Assembly (NCBI GenBank): GCA_949282385.1
Contig: CASDOP010000001.1
Span: 1 to 64,000, forward strand
Length of the DNA stretch: 64,000 nucleotides
Reading direction: 5' to 3'
Source: an uncultured Clostridia bacterium
GTDB lineage: Bacteria > Bacillota > Clostridia > Christensenellales > Borkfalkiaceae
Position numbers and translations under genes: made by a program. The notes beneath the pieces are model-generated. The model worked only from the letters and a program-made list of their open reading frames with translations. It searched no databases and was not told where the DNA came from. Below are positions 17,874-26,694 of this stretch, in pieces (position 1 is the stretch's first letter; each line of letters starts with the position of its first letter).

Positions 17874-18311
17874 ATGACAATGTTCACGGGTGAATATTTT
17901 CACCAGCTGGATGCGAAAAACAGAATAAGAATTCCTGCAAAGCTCAGAAAAGAGTTGGGCGACAGGTATTATTTTGCATTCGGCACGAACAATACCATAT
18001 TCGTTTTTGCGGCAGAGGTCATGGAAAAATACCTCGAAGAGCTGGGAGCAACCAAAATATCCGATATCGAAGCGCAAAGGCGCGTCAGAATGTTTGCGAG
18101 AACATGCGTTCAGGTGGAGGAAGACAACCAGGGCAGAATAGTTTTAAGCCCCGAGTTCAGAAGACACGCAAAACTTGAAAAGGACGATAAGGACATCGTC
18201 ATCTGCGGCGCGGTAAACAGATTGGAAATCTGGAACAAACGCATTTACGACGAATACAACGCCGATGTGGAAAACAATTACGACGCGATGTTCTCGCAGC
18301 TGGGAATATGA
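17874..18311 (+). CDS. mraZ: Transcriptional regulator MraZ
   Basis: MraZ is the AbrB-fold DNA-binding protein that opens the division and cell-wall cluster and represses it in species studied. Two MraZ repeats are present: MFTGEYFHQLDAKNRIRIPAKLR (about 3-25) and a second around VEEDNQGRIVLSPEFRRHA (about 81-99). The 145-residue length is normal. The ATG at 17874 has AAGG nine bases upstream. It overlaps rsmH by 4 bp. Confidence 0.95.
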   Translation: MTMFTGEYFHQLDAKNRIRIPAKLRKELGDRYYFAFGTNNTIFVFAAEVMEKYLEELGATKISDIEAQRRVRMFARTCVQVEEDNQGRIVLSPEFRRHAKLEKDDKDIVICGAVNRLEIWNKRIYDEYNADVENNYDAMFSQLGI

Positions 18312-19249
18312 CGAACGGCTTCGGACACATCCCCGTAATGCTGGAAGAGTGCATGCAAGCGCTTGACCTGAAAGACGGCGGAATTTATTTCGACGGCACG
18401 GTGGGCGGAGGAGGTCATTCCTATGAAATCCTCAGGCGCACTTCTCCGAACGGCAGACTTATAGCTACCGACCTCGACGACGAAGCGATAGCTGCGGCGA
18501 CCGATAGGTTGAACGAGTTTGACGGAAGGTTTTCTATATATAAATCAAACTATAAGGATTTCGAGCAGGTTTTCGCTATAGCGGGAATTGATAAGCTCGA
18601 CGGAGTACTCCTCGATTTCGGAGTATCCAGCCACCAGATAGATACGGAGGACAGAGGCTTCGCTTACATGAAGCGGGGCGCTCCCCTCGACATGAGAATG
18701 GATACGTCGGCTCCGCTGACGGCGGAAATAATAATAAATACGTATCCCAAAGAAGAGTTGGCAAAAATCATCCGCTTATACGGCGAAGAAAGATTTGCCT
18801 CCCAGATAGCGGCGAACATCGCTTCCGCGCGTAACAATAACCCGATAAAGACGTGCGGCGAGCTTGTGGATATAATAGAAAAAAGCATTCCCGCAAAATT
18901 CAGACAGAACGGTCCTGCGGCTCGCAAAACCTTTCAGGCGATAAGGATAGCGGTCAACGGCGAACTCGACGGGCTGTACGATTGCGTAGTAGGTCTTACC
19001 CGAAGACTGAAAAGCGGCGGAAGAATAGCAATTTTAACTTTCCATTCGCTGGAAGATAGGATAGTCAAGCAGGCGTTCAATCAGTTGGAACTTGACTGCG
19101 TATGTCCGAAAAGTTTTCCCGTATGCGTATGCGGAAAGAAAAAGGAAATAGAAATTATAACCAAAAAGCCCGTAACCGCTTCGGTTAAAGAAATGGCGAT
19201 AAATTCGCGATCTAAATGTGCAAAGTTGCGCGTTGCGCGCAAAATCTGA
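18308..19249 (+). CDS. rsmH: 16S rRNA (cytosine-1402-N4)-methyltransferase
   Basis: RsmH (MraW) methylates N4 of C1402 in 16S rRNA using S-adenosylmethionine. The 313-residue sequence shows HIPVMLEEC, the SAM-binding FDGTVGGGGHS (about 29-39), DGVLLDFGVSSHQID, RGFAYMKRGAPLDMRMD and the C-terminal FHSLEDRIVKQAF. It is joined to mraZ by a 4-bp ATGA overlap, the conserved order for this cluster. Confidence 0.96.
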   Translation: MTNGFGHIPVMLEECMQALDLKDGGIYFDGTVGGGGHSYEILRRTSPNGRLIATDLDDEAIAAATDRLNEFDGRFSIYKSNYKDFEQVFAIAGIDKLDGVLLDFGVSSHQIDTEDRGFAYMKRGAPLDMRMDTSAPLTAEIIINTYPKEELAKIIRLYGEERFASQIAANIASARNNNPIKTCGELVDIIEKSIPAKFRQNGPAARKTFQAIRIAVNGELDGLYDCVVGLTRRLKSGGRIAILTFHSLEDRIVKQAFNQLELDCVCPKSFPVCVCGKKKEIEIITKKPVTASVKEMAINSRSKCAKLRVARKI

Positions 19250-19278
19250 ATTTATAAGATGCGATAAGGAGTAAAATT

Positions 19279-19989
19279 ATGGCAGTCGCAACCCCCGTAC
19301 TCGAGAGAGAGACCTTACAAGAGAAGAATGAAAGGCGCGAATATGCGTCCGCAATGACAGCGGACGAACTTCACAACGCGCAGATAAAGGAAAATTACAA
19401 AAGGTTAATCAACCCCGATTTCGGCATGAACGAAGTGAGGGGCAGGACGGTTGCGCCCGAAACGAAAGAGGAAGTCAAGCCTGCTTCGTTCGAAAGAGTG
19501 TTCGAGAGCGCTGCCGCACGCGTTGAACAGCGTCCCTACCTTGTTCAGAACGCACGCGCAGACGCTGAAATTTTCCGTGCAGACAGCCCCGTAAATCAGC
19601 GTCGTCAGGCTGTTGCGCCCAAAGCATATGCAGAAATCGACGAAGAAGATAACGAAGATCTTCGTCCCACGAATACTACTATTCAGTACAGAACGGTTGA
19701 AGAAAACAACGCGGTTGAAACCAAAGTTACTTCGTCAAAGACGACGGCTATAGGCAAGCGCGAAAAGATAATCATCGCTACTTTTATCAGCGTAGTGGTT
19801 GCGCTGTTCATACTTGTTATAGTTAATTCCGCCGTAATTGCGGGACTGAATAACGAACTTTACGCCATTCAGGACGGCATAAGCACGGCGCGCGGCGCTC
19901 TCGCGGGCGTCAACGCTCAGATAGACGCGGCAACGAGTTTTGAAAAAGTTGCAGAATTTGCGGCTACACACGGACTTATCCTGGAGTGA
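19279..19989 (+). CDS. FtsL-like bitopic division protein with long cytoplasmic tail
   Basis: A 236-residue protein at the position where ftsL lies between rsmH and ftsI. Residues 1-160 are hydrophilic and charged, probably disordered and cytoplasmic; 164-187 is one transmembrane helix; 188-222 is a short predicted coil with NNELYAIQDGISTARGALAGVNAQID; the end FAATHGLILE recalls the terminal segment of FtsL/DivIC proteins. FtsL forms a trimer with FtsQ and FtsB that activates FtsW-FtsI. Sequence identity to FtsL is too weak to be sure; the call rests on position and topology. Typical FtsL has only a short N-terminal tail. Confidence 0.65.
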   Translation: MAVATPVLERETLQEKNERREYASAMTADELHNAQIKENYKRLINPDFGMNEVRGRTVAPETKEEVKPASFERVFESAAARVEQRPYLVQNARADAEIFRADSPVNQRRQAVAPKAYAEIDEEDNEDLRPTNTTIQYRTVEENNAVETKVTSSKTTAIGKREKIIIATFISVVVALFILVIVNSAVIAGLNNELYAIQDGISTARGALAGVNAQIDAATSFEKVAEFAATHGLILE

Positions 19990-19996
19990 GCGGCTA

Positions 19997-21739
19997 TTGA
20001 TTAAGAATATACATTTTTCCCTAACAGTTTTACAAAAGAGGTTATTGTCAGTTTTACTGGCAATAACCTTTCTTTTTTGTCTGATTTTTATTAGATTTTT
20101 CTATATACAGGTCGTTTGGGGCGAAGAGTTGGTTTTAAAGGCTTCCGACCAGTGGAACAGGGAAATTCCCGTCGTCGCGGCGAGGGGAAAAATTTACGAT
20201 GCGAACGGTCAGCTGCTCGTCGGAAACGAGACTGCTTACAGCGTGTTCGTTCGCCCCGCGTCGGTTGCCGACGCTTCTTATGCGGCAGAAGTGCTTGCGG
20301 GCGTGCTCGGAGTAGACGGCGATGCGCTTGAAGAAAAAATCAAAAAAGGCAAAGTTTCGGAAATCACTGTCGCTCGCCAGGTTGAAAGCGACAAGATTGA
20401 ACAGCTTTGCGCATATAATCTTGCTGGCGTCTATTATTCGCGGGACAACAAGCGCATTTATGCCTACGACGATGTGCTTTGCCAGGTGCTTGGCTTTACA
20501 TCGTCAGACGGTTCGGGACTTTCAGGCATTGAAAAAATGTATAATTCCGTGCTTGAGGGGCAAAACGGGGAGATAATGTACACGACCGACATCGTCGGGG
20601 CGGAAACCGAAGATACGCGCATAGTTTACAAACAGGCTACCGACGGAGACGGCATTTGCCTGACAATCGACCTCGAAATTCAGCTTGCTGCGGAACAGGC
20701 GATGCGCGAGGTGTATGCCTCGAGCAATGCGGCTTCGGTTTCGTGCATAGTGCTCGATCCCAATAATTTCGATTTGCTCGCAATGGTCAATTATCCGTCA
20801 TACGACCTCAACGATGTGCCTCGCGACGATACGCAAAAACTCAACGAACTTTCGCGCAATACCGCGGTGTGCGATATATATGAACCGGGTTCTACGTTTA
20901 AGGTTCTTACGGCGGCAGCCGATTTGCAGGAATATCTCAACGGCAACGGCGCGGCGTTTTCGCCTTCATATGTGTTCAACAGCAGTCGCACGCGCACCGT
21001 GGACGGAACTAAAATAAAGTGCTGGTCGGACCATGCCAACGGCAAACATTCAAACCAGACGCTTGCCGAAGCCCTTAATAACAGCTGCAACCCCTGTTTT
21101 ACCGATATTGCGCTCGCGCTCGGCACTTCGACTTTTTACGATTACTTATATTCTTTCGGACTTGGCAACGTAACGGGCATAGATTTTTCGGGCGAAGCAT
21201 TGGGCATGCTCGTGCCGCAGTCGCTCGTGCGAGATTGCGACCTCGCGAGAATAGGCTTCGGGCAGACGGTTGCCGTTACTGCCCTGCAGCTAGCGTGCGC
21301 CGTCGCGTCGGTGGTAAACGGCGGAAATTATTATGTGCCGCATCTGCTCAAGAGTATAGTTTCGTCAGACGGCAAAATTGTTGAAGAAAATCAGCCCGTG
21401 CTCAAGAATAATACTATTAGCGCCGAGGCTTCTGCAATGCTGTGCGACATGCTCGAAGGCGTCGTAAAAGAGGGCAGCGGCAAAAAAGCGTATATCGAAG
21501 GCTATCGCGTGGCCGGCAAGACGGGTACTGCGCAGAAATACGAAAACGGTGCGGTCGCTTCGGGCAAATACGTGTCGTCTTTCATCGGTTTTTTTCCTGC
21601 GGATAAACCTCAGTATCTTGCACTGGTTATAGTGGATGAACCGCAGGGCGCATATTACGGCAGTACGGTTGCCGCGCCTGCCGCGCGAGAAATTTTTCAG
21701 GACATTATAGACATTAAAAATATAAGACCTTATGTGTGA
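19997..21739 (+). CDS. ftsI: Class B penicillin-binding protein (FtsI/SpoVD-type transpeptidase)
   Basis: This septal or spore-cortex transpeptidase is anchored by one N-terminal helix (about 13-38). The dimerisation-domain signature RGKIYDANG follows, then the transpeptidase motifs S299-T-F-K302, S363-C-N and K508-T-G. It has 580 residues and no C-terminal PASTA repeats. The chosen start is TTG at 19997, with GGAG ten bases upstream and just after the FtsL-like stop; an earlier in-frame TTG at 19940 lacks support. Whether it serves vegetative division or sporulation cannot be decided from sequence; being the only class B PBP seen here and paired with ftsW, division is likelier. Confidence 0.9.
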   Translation: MIKNIHFSLTVLQKRLLSVLLAITFLFCLIFIRFFYIQVVWGEELVLKASDQWNREIPVVAARGKIYDANGQLLVGNETAYSVFVRPASVADASYAAEVLAGVLGVDGDALEEKIKKGKVSEITVARQVESDKIEQLCAYNLAGVYYSRDNKRIYAYDDVLCQVLGFTSSDGSGLSGIEKMYNSVLEGQNGEIMYTTDIVGAETEDTRIVYKQATDGDGICLTIDLEIQLAAEQAMREVYASSNAASVSCIVLDPNNFDLLAMVNYPSYDLNDVPRDDTQKLNELSRNTAVCDIYEPGSTFKVLTAAADLQEYLNGNGAAFSPSYVFNSSRTRTVDGTKIKCWSDHANGKHSNQTLAEALNNSCNPCFTDIALALGTSTFYDYLYSFGLGNVTGIDFSGEALGMLVPQSLVRDCDLARIGFGQTVAVTALQLACAVASVVNGGNYYVPHLLKSIVSSDGKIVEENQPVLKNNTISAEASAMLCDMLEGVVKEGSGKKAYIEGYRVAGKTGTAQKYENGAVASGKYVSSFIGFFPADKPQYLALVIVDEPQGAYYGSTVAAPAAREIFQDIIDIKNIRPYV

Positions 21740-21748
21740 GGGGAATAT

Positions 21749-23194
21749 ATGAAACTACGCAACTTAATTAAAGGGTTGAAAGTGCTTAAAACGCACGGAG
21801 ACGCGGATACGGAAATAAGCGGAATTTGTACTGACAGCAGAAGGGTTAAAGAGGGAGATTTATTTATCTGTTACGAGGGAGAAAAGGAAGATTCCCACGA
21901 GTACGCTGCGGAAGCGTGCGCACGCGGGGCGGCGGCAATTGTCTGTTCGCGCGAACTCGGCTTGGACGTTCCGCAGGCTATAGTCGGGGACGGCAGGGCA
22001 GCGATAGCGGTAATTGCAAGAAATTTTTATAATTTTCCCGATAAAAAGCTGAAAATTATAGGCATAACGGGTACAAACGGCAAGACGACTACGAGCTATA
22101 TGCTCAAGAGCATTTTCGAAGCCGACGGCAACAGTTGCGCCGTCATAGGAACTTTAGGCATAGCGTACGCAAACAAATTTGTGTCTCCCGAGCTTACTAC
22201 GCCCGATCCCGTTTTCCTTTTTTGCCTTCTCGACGACATGGTAAAATGCGGCGTAAAGTATGTGTTCATGGAAGTTTCCGCCCACGCCCTTTATTTCGGC
22301 AAGGTAGACGGAATATTCTTCGACGCGGCAATTTTTACCAACCTCACGCAGGATCATCTCGACTTTTTTGGCGATATGAAAAGTTACGGAGAGAGCAAAA
22401 AACTGCTTTTTTCCGCCGACAGGAGCAGGCTTGCAATAATCAACTCGGACGATGAGTTCGGCGCAGAATTGACCAAATACAGGCAAGACGCCTTGACTTA
22501 CGGACTTGAAAACCCCGCGGATACTTTCGCCATAGACTTAAGCGAGGATGTCGACGGAACGTCATTCGTTATTAATATAAGCGACGAGCTTTATGACATT
22601 CGCTTAAACATGCCCGCCATACATAACGTGTACAACGCTCTCGCCGCGGCGACCTGCGCACATGCGCTGGGCGTGAGTACCGAGGCGATTGCCGAAGGGC
22701 TTGCTGTGTTGAAAGGCGTAAACGGCAGGCTAGAATGCGTAGCCGTATTCCGTGGGGCGAGAATTTTTGTCGATTTCGCGCATACGCCCGACGGGTTGGA
22801 AAAATCTTTGTCGTGTCTTAAAAAACTCTGCGACAACAGACTTTACTGTCTTTTCGGCTGCGGAGGAAACCGCGATGTTACAAAGCGACCGATAATGGGA
22901 GAAATTGCGGGGAAATACGCAGATTTTCTCATAATTACGTCGGATAACCCGCGTTTTGAAGACCCTTACGACATCATCAGCGGCATAGAAGAGGGAGTAA
23001 AAAGGACAAATGTAGCCTATGTTACGATAAGCGACAGGGAGATGGCTACCGAATATGCGGTAAACCTTTTAAAGGAGGGCGACATACTGCTCGTCGCGGG
23101 AAAAGGGGGCGAAACTTACCAGGAAATTATGGGTATAAAACACAGCTATAACGACAATACAGTTATTAAAAAAATTATAGGCAATATCATCTGA
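21749..23194 (+). CDS. murE: UDP-MurNAc-tripeptide synthetase, meso-DAP type
   Basis: MurE adds the third residue to UDP-MurNAc-L-Ala-D-Glu. The Mur-ligase ATP loop GITGTNGKTTT is at about 107-117. The substrate-specificity motif DNPR (about 399-402, within SDNPRFEDP) indicates meso-diaminopimelate rather than lysine. Length 481 is typical. murF, which usually follows, is absent: mraY begins immediately after the murE stop codon. Confidence 0.95.
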   Translation: MKLRNLIKGLKVLKTHGDADTEISGICTDSRRVKEGDLFICYEGEKEDSHEYAAEACARGAAAIVCSRELGLDVPQAIVGDGRAAIAVIARNFYNFPDKKLKIIGITGTNGKTTTSYMLKSIFEADGNSCAVIGTLGIAYANKFVSPELTTPDPVFLFCLLDDMVKCGVKYVFMEVSAHALYFGKVDGIFFDAAIFTNLTQDHLDFFGDMKSYGESKKLLFSADRSRLAIINSDDEFGAELTKYRQDALTYGLENPADTFAIDLSEDVDGTSFVINISDELYDIRLNMPAIHNVYNALAAATCAHALGVSTEAIAEGLAVLKGVNGRLECVAVFRGARIFVDFAHTPDGLEKSLSCLKKLCDNRLYCLFGCGGNRDVTKRPIMGEIAGKYADFLIITSDNPRFEDPYDIISGIEEGVKRTNVAYVTISDREMATEYAVNLLKEGDILLVAGKGGETYQEIMGIKHSYNDNTVIKKIIGNII

Positions 23195-24139
23195 ATGAAT
23201 GTTTATCTCATATGCACGCTGTCGGCGTTTGCCGCGGCGTGCGCGCTTATTTTAATTCTTCTGCCCGTTTTAAGAAAGCTGAAAGCGGGACAATATATTT
23301 TAGGCTATGTAAAGGAGCATGCTTCAAAGAGCGGTACGCCCACGATGGGCGGACTTGCCTTTATTGCAGCAATAATAATCTGTTCTCTCGCATTCTGCGG
23401 CACGGGCGATAACGTAACAAACCTCACGCTCGCGATTACGGGCGGATTTGCGATAGTCGGCTTTCTGGACGATTTTTTAAAAATTCACAGAAAGGAGAAC
23501 GAAGGGCTTAAGCCCTATCAGAAAATAGTTTTTCAGCTCGCAATTGCGGCTGTTGCCGCAACTTATTGCTATATAAACGGCATAACGGAACTGCAGTTGC
23601 CTTTTTCTGGCGGAATGAGCTTTGACGTCGGGTGGGCGATAATACCTTTTGTAATTTTTGTATTTATCGCTACGGTCAACTGCGTAAATCTTACGGACGG
23701 ACTGGACGGACTTGCAGGGGGGACATCCCTTGTTTATGCGCTGTTTTTTGCCGTAATGCTTTCGCTTGTCGGCGACGTGCGCTCATTTATAGCTTTTTCT
23801 TCCGTCGGCGCGCTGGCGGCGTTTTTGCTTTTCAACAGCAACAAAGCCTGCGTTTTTATGGGGGATACGGGTTCGCTTGCTCTCGGCGGACTTATTTCCT
23901 GCATATCGGTTTTTACCGGCAACGCTCTGTATATTCCCGTCGTCGGAATAATGTTCGCCGTATCAGGCATATCGGTCATCATTCAGGTAATATACTATAA
24001 ACGGACAAGGCGGAGAGTGTTCCTTATGGCGCCGTTGCATCATCATTTTCAGATGAAAGGCTTTACGGAATGTAAAATTGCATATGCGTACTCTTTGCTC
24101 ACCGCTTTGGTCGGAATAATCTGTTTGATTTTTTTGTGA
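23195..24139 (+). CDS. mraY: Phospho-MurNAc-pentapeptide transferase
   Basis: MraY transfers phospho-MurNAc-pentapeptide from UDP to undecaprenyl phosphate, making lipid I. The 314-residue membrane protein has about ten helices, with SGTPTMGGLAFI, the aspartate-rich GFLDDFLK, NLTDGLDGLAGG, and the C-terminal PLHHHFQMKG. It directly abuts murE. Confidence 0.96.
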   Translation: MNVYLICTLSAFAAACALILILLPVLRKLKAGQYILGYVKEHASKSGTPTMGGLAFIAAIIICSLAFCGTGDNVTNLTLAITGGFAIVGFLDDFLKIHRKENEGLKPYQKIVFQLAIAAVAATYCYINGITELQLPFSGGMSFDVGWAIIPFVIFVFIATVNCVNLTDGLDGLAGGTSLVYALFFAVMLSLVGDVRSFIAFSSVGALAAFLLFNSNKACVFMGDTGSLALGGLISCISVFTGNALYIPVVGIMFAVSGISVIIQVIYYKRTRRRVFLMAPLHHHFQMKGFTECKIAYAYSLLTALVGIICLIFL

Positions 24140-24145
24140 GGAAAG

Positions 24146-25510
24146 ATGTATTTCAGAGGTCAGAAATTTTTAGTGGCGGGCATTTCCAGGTCGGGAGAAA
24201 GCAGTGCCCGCTTTTTGCTTGCCCGCGGAGCGGAAGTTTATGTGTATGACGACGTTATGGGCGGCAACGTGGAAAAGACCTGCCGTGAGCTTGTCGCGCT
24301 CGGCGCAAAGAAGGTAACTGAGGAAAATTACAGCGAGGCGGTAAGGGAGTGCGACGTGCTCGTGTTAAGTCCGGGAATACCCATAGATAATCCCCTGCCC
24401 GTAACTTTCAGACGGCTTGGCAAAGCGATTACGGGAGAGGAGGAGCTTGCTTCGCGTTACCTTCGCGCAACGCAGATTGCGGTGACGGGAACAAACGGCA
24501 AGACAACTACTGTTTCCATGATAAACAAAGTGCTGTGCGATTGCGGAAAAAACAGCGTAATGTGCGGAAATTGCGGCGATCCGTCCTTGAATTTTGTCGA
24601 AAAACTTTCTTTTGACGATTTTGCCGTCATGGAAATATCTTCCTTTCAGCTCGAAACGCTTTCCGGACTGCGCCCGCACATAGCCGTCATAACCAACATA
24701 ACCGAAGATCACTTAAACAGGCATTACAACATGGAAAATTACGTTTACCTCAAGAGTAAACTCATACGCTCTCTCCGCGAAAGCGAATATGCCGTGCTTA
24801 ACTACGACGACGAACGCGTGCGCGCTTTGGCTCAGTCAACCAAGGGAAAGGTTGTGTTTTTTTCGGTAAAGGAGCAAATAGAGGGCGCATGCCTCCAGAA
24901 CGGCAATTTAACCTGCTTCGGTAAAACTTATTTTAAAGCCTCCGACCTTCTCGTAGGGGGCGAACACAATCTGTGCAATGCCCTCGCCTGCGTTGCGGTG
25001 TGCGATATTTTGGGACTTGACGTACATACCGCAGGAAAATCGCTCTGTTCTTTCAAAGGCGTTCGCCACCGCATCGAGCGCGTTGCGGAAATTGACGGAG
25101 TAACTTACATAAACGACAGCAAGGGCACAAACGTTGACGCCTCTTTAAAGGCGATAAACTGCATGTCGTCGCCTACTGTGCTTCTTCTCGGGGGAAAGGA
25201 TAAAGGTTACGATTATACGGCGCTTTTCGACGAGATTTCAAAGGGCGGTAAGGTCGTTCATGTAATTCTTTACGGCGAAAACCGTTATAAAATGCTCAAC
25301 GACTGCATGCGCAGCGGTTTTATGAATTTTTCGCTGTGTTCAAAGTTCCGCGACGCCGTCGCACTCGCCAAAAACGTTGCCGAAGTCGGTCAGAATGTTC
25401 TGCTCAGTCCCGCAAGCGCAAGTTTCGATGAATTCAGCGGATACGAAGAGAGGGGCGATTGTTTTGTTGACATAGTCAAAGGCTACGAAAATGCGCGCTT
25501 CTCTGTTTGA
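24146..25510 (+). CDS. murD: UDP-MurNAc-L-alanine--D-glutamate ligase
   Basis: MurD adds D-glutamate to UDP-MurNAc-L-alanine. The N-terminal UDP-binding Rossmann segment reads FLVAGISRSGESSARFL; the ATP loop is VTGTNGKTTTV (about 112-122); a later GVRHRIERV and YINDSKGTN are typical MurD motifs. Length 454 is normal. It overlaps ftsW by 20 bp. The D-glutamate comes from MurI, encoded upstream. Confidence 0.95.
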   Translation: MYFRGQKFLVAGISRSGESSARFLLARGAEVYVYDDVMGGNVEKTCRELVALGAKKVTEENYSEAVRECDVLVLSPGIPIDNPLPVTFRRLGKAITGEEELASRYLRATQIAVTGTNGKTTTVSMINKVLCDCGKNSVMCGNCGDPSLNFVEKLSFDDFAVMEISSFQLETLSGLRPHIAVITNITEDHLNRHYNMENYVYLKSKLIRSLRESEYAVLNYDDERVRALAQSTKGKVVFFSVKEQIEGACLQNGNLTCFGKTYFKASDLLVGGEHNLCNALACVAVCDILGLDVHTAGKSLCSFKGVRHRIERVAEIDGVTYINDSKGTNVDASLKAINCMSSPTVLLLGGKDKGYDYTALFDEISKGGKVVHVILYGENRYKMLNDCMRSGFMNFSLCSKFRDAVALAKNVAEVGQNVLLSPASASFDEFSGYEERGDCFVDIVKGYENARFSV

Positions 25511-26630
25511 AAAACCTGCAAATAAGGGCGATATTTCCATACTTGCATGCACCGTTGGAATGGCGCTCTTCGGCTGCGTCATGATTTATTCTGCCGGCTG
25601 CTATGTGGGCAAAGTACAGTACGGCAGCGAATGGTATTTCGTAAACAAACAGCTCATAGGGGTTGTGTTTGGTGCAGTAGCAATGTTTGCGGCGGCATTT
25701 ATACCTTACCGCAAACTGAAAAAATTAAAAATCCCGCTGATTGTAGTCGCTTTTGTTCTGCTCGCGCTCGTCTTTGTTCCCGGTGTTGGCGTAACCAATT
25801 ACGGAGCGACGCGCTGGGTGGGTTTCGGCTCTTTTACCATTCAGCCGTCGGAAATAGCGAAGTACGCCTTCGTGCTATTCGCGGCGGCGCATTTCGCTTC
25901 AAACTATAAAAAAGCCGCGTCCTTTGCAGGAATATTGCCCGTGTTACTTGTGGGGACGGGACTTTGCGTTCTGATAATCGCAGAGCCGAACATGTCTATA
26001 ACCATGTGCGTGGGACTGCTCATGCTTGCGCTTGTATTCTTAAGCGGAACCAATCTTAAAACTTTCGCAGTCATGCTTGTTCCGTTCGTCGTCGCCGTGC
26101 CTGTTCTCATTATTCTCGAACCGTACAGACTGCAGCGACTGAGCGCTTTCCTCGACCCGTGGGCTTCGCCGAAGGATGAAGGTTATCAGCTCATACAGTC
26201 GCTGTATGCTCTGGGAAACGGCGGTTGGTTCGGCGTGGGCTTGTTCAATTCAACGCAGAAATACAGATTTCTTCCCTTTGCCGAAAGCGATTTCATATTG
26301 TCGGTAATGGGGGAAGAGCTGGGGTTTGTCGGACTTGTCGTTTTCTTTCTGGCGTGTTTTTTCTTGATTGCAAGGGGGCTTAAAGTCGCCTCCGAGTGCA
26401 ACGACAGGTTTGGCTACCTGCTTGCTGCGGGCATAACGCTTGTTTACGGCATTCAGGTAATAGTAAACGCCCTCGTCGTGAGCGGAACAATTCCGCCCAC
26501 GGGGTTGCCTCTGCCGCTTGTGAGCAGCGGCAATACTTCGCTTATAATAACCATGGCGTCGATGGGCGTGCTGTATAACATATCGACCGAGCGTGAACAC
26601 GGCGGTGCAAAATTCCATATAATGAAGTAA
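25491..26630 (+). CDS. ftsW: Septal peptidoglycan glycosyltransferase FtsW (SEDS family)
   Basis: A 379-residue SEDS-family membrane protein with about ten helices that polymerises lipid II with its cognate class B PBP. Landmarks are MIYSAGCY, RWVGFGSFTIQPSEIAK, the large loop with YQLIQSLYALGNGGWFGVG and the C-terminal TGLPLPLVSSGNTSL. The ATG overlaps the end of murD by 20 bp, with AAAGG eight bases upstream. Position in the division cluster favours FtsW over RodA or SpoVE. Confidence 0.93.
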   Translation: MRASLFEKPANKGDISILACTVGMALFGCVMIYSAGCYVGKVQYGSEWYFVNKQLIGVVFGAVAMFAAAFIPYRKLKKLKIPLIVVAFVLLALVFVPGVGVTNYGATRWVGFGSFTIQPSEIAKYAFVLFAAAHFASNYKKAASFAGILPVLLVGTGLCVLIIAEPNMSITMCVGLLMLALVFLSGTNLKTFAVMLVPFVVAVPVLIILEPYRLQRLSAFLDPWASPKDEGYQLIQSLYALGNGGWFGVGLFNSTQKYRFLPFAESDFILSVMGEELGFVGLVVFFLACFFLIARGLKVASECNDRFGYLLAAGITLVYGIQVIVNALVVSGTIPPTGLPLPLVSSGNTSLIITMASMGVLYNISTEREHGGAKFHIMK

Positions 26631-26665
26631 AGCAGCCTGAAAAATTTTTATTTGTTCGGGCTGCT
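26631..26665 (+). other. Hairpin between ftsW and murA
   Basis: AGCAGCCTGAA (26631-26641) pairs with TTCGGGCTGCT (26655-26665), with one G-T pair and a 13-nt AT-rich loop. No proper T tract follows, so it may be an RNA-processing or attenuation site rather than a terminator. Confidence 0.45.
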
Positions 26666-26694
26666 CGGCATTTCTTACATAAAACGGAGTGAAT

